A DNA stretch of 64,000 nucleotides from Bin87 sp963665395. Lineage in GTDB: Bacteria; Chloroflexota; Dehalococcoidia; Lucifugimonadales; UBA3495. The notes under the pieces were generated by a model. That model did no database searches. It saw only the letters and a program-made list of their open reading frames with translations, and was not told the origin of the DNA. A program made the translations under genes and the position numbers. Location: assembly GCA_963665395.2 (NCBI GenBank), contig OY762251.1, forward strand, positions 1,984,001 through 2,048,000, given 5' to 3'. Shown piece after piece: positions 60,737-64,000 of the stretch. Numbering within the stretch: position 1 is the stretch's first letter; each line of letters opens with the position of its first letter.

Positions 60737-61519
60737 ATGACCACCACAACCGCAACTACAATGACGCCCTACGCGCCGTCCTGCGCCGCGGCCATCCCCA
60801 ACCTTGACCCCTTCTTCGGGCCGGACGCGCCGCACCTGCCTGACCCGGAGCCGATGCCTGACGCCATGCAGCAGAACCCGCACATCCTGTACGTGATGCA
60901 AATCCTGGCCGACTTGCTCACCGACCGCCTCAGTGCCTTCGCCGACACCAACACCATCGTCTATTACGACCCTACCGACCGCAACCGCCGCTTGCAGCCC
61001 GACGTGTACGTCGCATTTGGTGTGGACGCCGAAGCCATCCGGCAACGCAACGGCTACCTGATCTGGGAAGTGGGCAAGCCGCCCGATTTCGTGCTGGAGG
61101 TCGCGTCGGAGTCCACCGCGTCCAACGACACCGGCGGCAAGCGCGCCCTCTACGCCACCATGGGCGTCATCGAATACTGGCGATTCGATGCCAGCGGCGG
61201 CGCAATGTATGGCGCCGCCCTGGTGGGCGAGTACCTGGAGAACGGCGTCTATCGGGAGTTTCCCATTCACACCGCGCCGGACGGCGTAATCTGGGGCTAC
61301 AGCCCCCTGTTGCGCCTCAACCTGCGCTGGAACAACGGCGATCTGGAACTCCAGGACCCGGACACCGGGGAAATCCTGCTGGACCGCCGGGGCGTCCGCT
61401 TGGCCATGGAAACCGAGCGACAGGCCCGGCTGGCCGCGGAAAGGGAAGCTGATGAATACCGCGAGCTGGTGCGGCGACTCCGCGAACAGTTGCGGGAACA
61501 ATCCCAACCGCCGGAATAG
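60737..61519 (+). CDS. Uma2-family putative endonuclease with C-terminal coiled coil
   Basis: A 260-residue DUF820 protein, larger than the two at 36117 and 36726. The core is NRRLQPDVYVAFGVDAEAIR, DFVLEVASESTASNDTGGKR then ALYATMGVIEYWRFD, with the E..S..K catalytic pattern. The last ~45 residues are a charged coiled coil (AMETERQARLAAEREADEYR). ATG 60737 follows GGAAGACGACC. A TGCTATCAT box near 60685 may be the -10 element. Divergent from the lipoprotein gene. Confidence 0.88.
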   Translation: MTTTTATTMTPYAPSCAAAIPNLDPFFGPDAPHLPDPEPMPDAMQQNPHILYVMQILADLLTDRLSAFADTNTIVYYDPTDRNRRLQPDVYVAFGVDAEAIRQRNGYLIWEVGKPPDFVLEVASESTASNDTGGKRALYATMGVIEYWRFDASGGAMYGAALVGEYLENGVYREFPIHTAPDGVIWGYSPLLRLNLRWNNGDLELQDPDTGEILLDRRGVRLAMETERQARLAAEREADEYRELVRRLREQLREQSQPPE

Positions 61520-61542
61520 GCGGCCCGGTCCCCGCCCAACCC

Positions 61543-62688
61543 TCAAACGTTCCCCGTCAAAACCTCCCGCAGACGGCGAATCACAATGTCCGTTTCGGCC
61601 TCGGTCAGGTTCAGGGGATCAACCATCAGCTCGTCGGGCGCGCGGAGTTGTTGCAGATAAATCGGCGGGTCGCCCTGCTGCAACGCGGCGGCAACCTGCG
61701 GCGCGGACGGGCCCGGCCAGTCGCCGCCCAACCGCAGCACGGCATTGGGAATCAAGTAGTCAATCCCGTCGTGCTCCAGGGTGATGTTCAAACCAGGCAC
61801 CTCGATCAGGCTGTCCACCACCCGCTGGGCCATGCTCCGATACCACGCCATCTCCGCGGCTTCGTCTTCTTCTACGAACATTGACAGGGCGGTGACCAAC
61901 CCGACAATTTCCTCCTTCGCTACTTTCGCGGAACGGCCGATGAACTGCGCCGGACTCGCGTTGGCCAGGGCAGCGTCGATCAGGTCAGCCCGACCGCACA
62001 GGATGCCCGTCCCTTGCGGCCCCCGCACGCCCTTGCCCCCGCTGAATATCACCATGTCCACGCCGTCGCGCAGGTATCGTTGCAGGTTGGCCCGGGGCGG
62101 CAGCATGGACGCGGCGTCCACTATCACCGGCACGTCGTGGGCGTGGGCGATCTCGCAGACTTGGGCCAGAGGCATCACCCGCTTGCTGGTGAAGGGAGCG
62201 CACAGATACGCGACGGCGGCAGTGCGCTCGTTGATGGCGCCCTCCAGTTCCCAGGGATGGTTGAACAGGTAGTTGCCGATCTCGACGATTTTCGCGCCGG
62301 CGGCCCGGTAGGCATGGTCGTAGGGGAATCGGTGCATGGTCTGCATGATGATCTCGTTCTTCATGCCCTCGGTGTCGGGCAACCGCTGCATTTTCACCGG
62401 GTCGTTGCCGGCGATGCAGGCCGCTGCCTGGAGCAACAGCCCGCCGGCGGCTCCGCTGCTAACCATCGCCGCTTCGCTGCCCACCAAGCGGGCGATTTCC
62501 TCGCCGGCCTTGCGGTTCAGTTCGTCGATGTTGACCATGACGCGAGCGGTTCCCTGCATTTGCTCCAACACTTCTGGGCGCGTGCGGGAGCCGCCCAGCC
62601 GAGTGACGGACCCGCTGGCGTTGATGATGGGAGTGACGCCCAGCCGTCGGTAGGCTTGTTCCGCGTCTGCGATGCTCTGCTGATTCAA
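61543..62688 (-). CDS. SelA-like PLP-dependent enzyme
   Basis: A 381-residue fold-type I enzyme of the SelA/aminotransferase V group. GVTPIINASGSVTRLGGSRT then EAAMVSSGAAGGLLLQAAAC and the PLP Lys in MVIFSGGKGVRGPQGTGILC (about residue 215) are characteristic. No SelB, SelD or tRNA-Sec is here, so a transaminase- or lyase-like role is more likely than selenocysteine synthesis. The start is a TTG at 62688, because AAGGAGG lies 5 nt before it; ATG 62724 has no such site. Confidence 0.88.
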   Translation of the reverse strand: MNQQSIADAEQAYRRLGVTPIINASGSVTRLGGSRTRPEVLEQMQGTARVMVNIDELNRKAGEEIARLVGSEAAMVSSGAAGGLLLQAAACIAGNDPVKMQRLPDTEGMKNEIIMQTMHRFPYDHAYRAAGAKIVEIGNYLFNHPWELEGAINERTAAVAYLCAPFTSKRVMPLAQVCEIAHAHDVPVIVDAASMLPPRANLQRYLRDGVDMVIFSGGKGVRGPQGTGILCGRADLIDAALANASPAQFIGRSAKVAKEEIVGLVTALSMFVEEDEAAEMAWYRSMAQRVVDSLIEVPGLNITLEHDGIDYLIPNAVLRLGGDWPGPSAPQVAAALQQGDPPIYLQQLRAPDELMVDPLNLTEAETDIVIRRLREVLTGNV

Positions 62689-62789
62689 AGCGTCCTCCTT
62701 GGTGCTACTTTCGGATTGGCGCATTATATCAAGCAGGTGATTGCCGTTGTGATAACATCCGGCCACCATTCACACTTGGAGGCAACAAC

Positions 62790-63416
62790 GTGACCACCGC
62801 CGACCGACTGAACGTCATCCCCTTGGGCGAAGCCCTGTTCACCCAACGCGCCATTCGCCGGTTCAGGAAGGATCCCATCCCCGCCGACGTGATGCAGGAT
62901 ATCATGCAGGCCGCCATCCGCGCCCCCAACGGCGGCAACAACCAGCAGTGGCATTTCATCGTCGTCCAAGGCGAAGAGGTGCGCCGCCAGCTGGCCGAAC
63001 TCTACCATGAAGCCTGGTGGGCCAAGCGCGCCGACGCCGGCATCATGGGACCGGAGGACATCCCGCCCGGACGTAACTCCATGCGCTCGGCCATGCGGCT
63101 CGCCAACGAAATCGGGGACGCGCCGGTGATGGTGCTGATTTGCGCCACCGCCAAAGGACCGCAGGCGGCTGGTTCGGTCATACCGGCGGCGCAGAATATG
63201 TTGCTGGCGGCCCGCGCCTTCGGCATCGGCGGCACCATCGCTACCCTGCATCCGGTGGTAGAGGAGCGGGTTCATGAGCTGTTCGGCATCCCCGACGACG
63301 CCCAGGTGGTGTACTGCATGCCCTTCGGCTATCCCCGAGGCAACTTCGGGCCGGTGACCCGCAAGCCGTTGAACGAGGTTTGCTCCTACGACCGTTGGGG
63401 CGCGCCGCCCGATTAA
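62790..63416 (+). CDS. Nitroreductase-family FMN enzyme
   Basis: A 208-residue flavoprotein. FTQRAIRRFRKDPIPADVMQ and AAIRAPNGGNNQQWHFIVVQ hold the FMN-binding residues. AAQNMLLAARAFGIGGTIAT and YCMPFGYPRGNFGPVTRKPL are the C-terminal family blocks. It uses NAD(P)H to reduce nitro-, quinone- or ene-type substrates. The start is GTG 62790, with GGAGG 7 nt upstream. It is divergent from the SelA-like gene. Confidence 0.92.
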   Translation: MTTADRLNVIPLGEALFTQRAIRRFRKDPIPADVMQDIMQAAIRAPNGGNNQQWHFIVVQGEEVRRQLAELYHEAWWAKRADAGIMGPEDIPPGRNSMRSAMRLANEIGDAPVMVLICATAKGPQAAGSVIPAAQNMLLAARAFGIGGTIATLHPVVEERVHELFGIPDDAQVVYCMPFGYPRGNFGPVTRKPLNEVCSYDRWGAPPD

Positions 63417-63431
63417 TCGGCCGTCATGGAC

Positions 63432-63465
63432 GTTGTAGGGGCGAATAATTATTCGCCCCTACAAC
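63432..63465. repeat. Perfect 34 bp palindrome
   Basis: GTTGTAGGGGCGAATAA followed by its exact reverse complement. Same family as 15950-15977. It lies between convergent genes and could terminate both. Confidence 0.75.
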
Positions 63466-63484
63466 TCTGTGTTATTGAGATTGC

Positions 63485-64000
63485 CTACCGCGTCCGCTCG
63501 TACCGATAATCCCGAGCCGACCCCCGCTCCGGCGTGGCGGTAGGACTGTTGGGCAGATAGGCGTAGTTGGGATCAACGCCCACCTTGGGCGCCAAGGTGT
63601 TGCGCAGCACCCCGATGTTCTCCACCTCCAGCTCCACGGTGTCGCCCGGCTCCAGCCAGCGGGACGCTTCGTAGCCCTTGCGGATGGACTCCCGCACGGA
63701 ACCGCCGCCCACCGTGCCGCTGCCGATGACGTCGCCCGGCGCGATGCGGCTGTCCTTGGCGGCCCGCTCGATAATCTCGCCCCAGCTGTACCAGGCGTTG
63801 ACCGTCTCGCCGTCGCGCAGCCAGTCGTCGCCGTTGACCCGCGCGTGGCACTTGAGATCCAGCCGGCCGTCCCTGATGTGGGGCATCATCTCGTCGGTGG
63901 TCACCACCCAGGGCCCGATGGACGATGCCGAGTCCTTCCCCTTGGCCGGGCCGAGGCCGAAGGTCATCTCGTCGAACTGCAAATCCCGCGCGCTCCAGTC
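63485..64000 (-). CDS. Fumarylacetoacetate hydrolase family protein (partial)
   Basis: The minus frame is open to the right edge, so only the C-terminal ~171 residues are seen. DWSARDLQFDEMTFGLGPAK then GKDSASSIGPWVV is the FAH fold's catalytic-loop signature. RAAKDSRIAPGDVIGSGTVG is the conserved glycine-rich end, and LEPGDTVELEVENIGVLRNT closes the domain. The family cleaves C-C bonds in aromatic-acid breakdown or hydrates/decarboxylates oxo-acids. N-terminus and start lie beyond the window. Confidence 0.92.
   Translation of the reverse strand, partial: DWSARDLQFDEMTFGLGPAKGKDSASSIGPWVVTTDEMMPHIRDGRLDLKCHARVNGDDWLRDGETVNAWYSWGEIIERAAKDSRIAPGDVIGSGTVGGGSVRESIRKGYEASRWLEPGDTVELEVENIGVLRNTLAPKVGVDPNYAYLPNSPTATPERGSARDYRYERTR

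Noticed and set aside
61543..62688. Selenocysteine synthase SelA
   Set aside because: Fold and Lys motif fit the SelA-like group, but no selB, selD, tRNA-Sec or in-frame UGA gene is present, so the narrower name is not justified.

Overview
The window is a 64 kb piece of a GC-rich bacterial chromosome. It suggests a Chloroflexota (SAR202/Dehalococcoidia-like) organism, probably an environmental or metagenome-assembled genome. The evidence is a long-form SRP RNA with an Alu-type 5' domain, two luciferase-like flavin oxidoreductases, a CaiB/BaiF CoA-transferase, solute-binding lipoproteins with Lys/Glu/Val repeat linkers, three Uma2-type putative nucleases, a SUF Fe-S system with SufU, and many short interspersed palindromic repeats. 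The taxonomic assignment is inference; no 16S gene is present.

Region 1-9.7 kb is a decayed accessory zone. A restriction-type helicase is cut off by an insertion sequence (1180-2275) whose far side abuts an unrelated fibronectin-III fragment. Next come a coiled-coil putative nuclease, transposase debris, a dead IS1-like element (4972-5887), a secreted FN3 protein behind a structured leader, a tiny Cys-rich protein and a PQQ-propeller membrane protein. Miniature inverted-repeat elements are scattered through it. Region 9.8-13.9 kb encodes an Opp/Dpp-type transporter (binding protein and two permeases, no ATPases), followed by tRNA-Arg(CCU) and tRNA-Ala(CGC) on the other strand.

Region 14-23 kb, mostly minus strand, holds a second coiled-coil putative nuclease with an NHL propeller, DnaA, an orphan DNA methyltransferase, a HepT/MntA-like pair in which both partners have lost key residues, a broken GNAT acetyltransferase, a CoA-transferase and a two-domain SDR protein. 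At 23554-26388 lies a 2.8 kb cargo segment with long compound terminal inverted repeats and a 4 bp target duplication but no transposase. It carries five genes, including a HARE-HTH/GIY-YIG-like nuclease, and a second copy of the structured leader.

Region 26.4-46.9 kb is mainly core metabolism: two FabF-like synthases, FolC, an SDR, an LLM oxidoreductase, a B12-radical SAM protein with a coiled-coil tail, RecJ, tandem Uma2 genes, Lgt, IspE, RsmA, SRP RNA, Asd, DapB, and a hydantoinase-A/DUF917/acyl-CoA ligase cluster. Region 47.1-54.5 kb is a tightly coupled suf operon, sufB-sufC-orf-orf-sufD-sufS-sufU-sufU2. Two paralogous helical proteins of unknown role are built into it. Region 54.5-64 kb has DinB-like, ferritin, hydrolase, LLM, lipoprotein, Uma2, SelA-like and nitroreductase genes, and ends inside a fumarylacetoacetate hydrolase gene.
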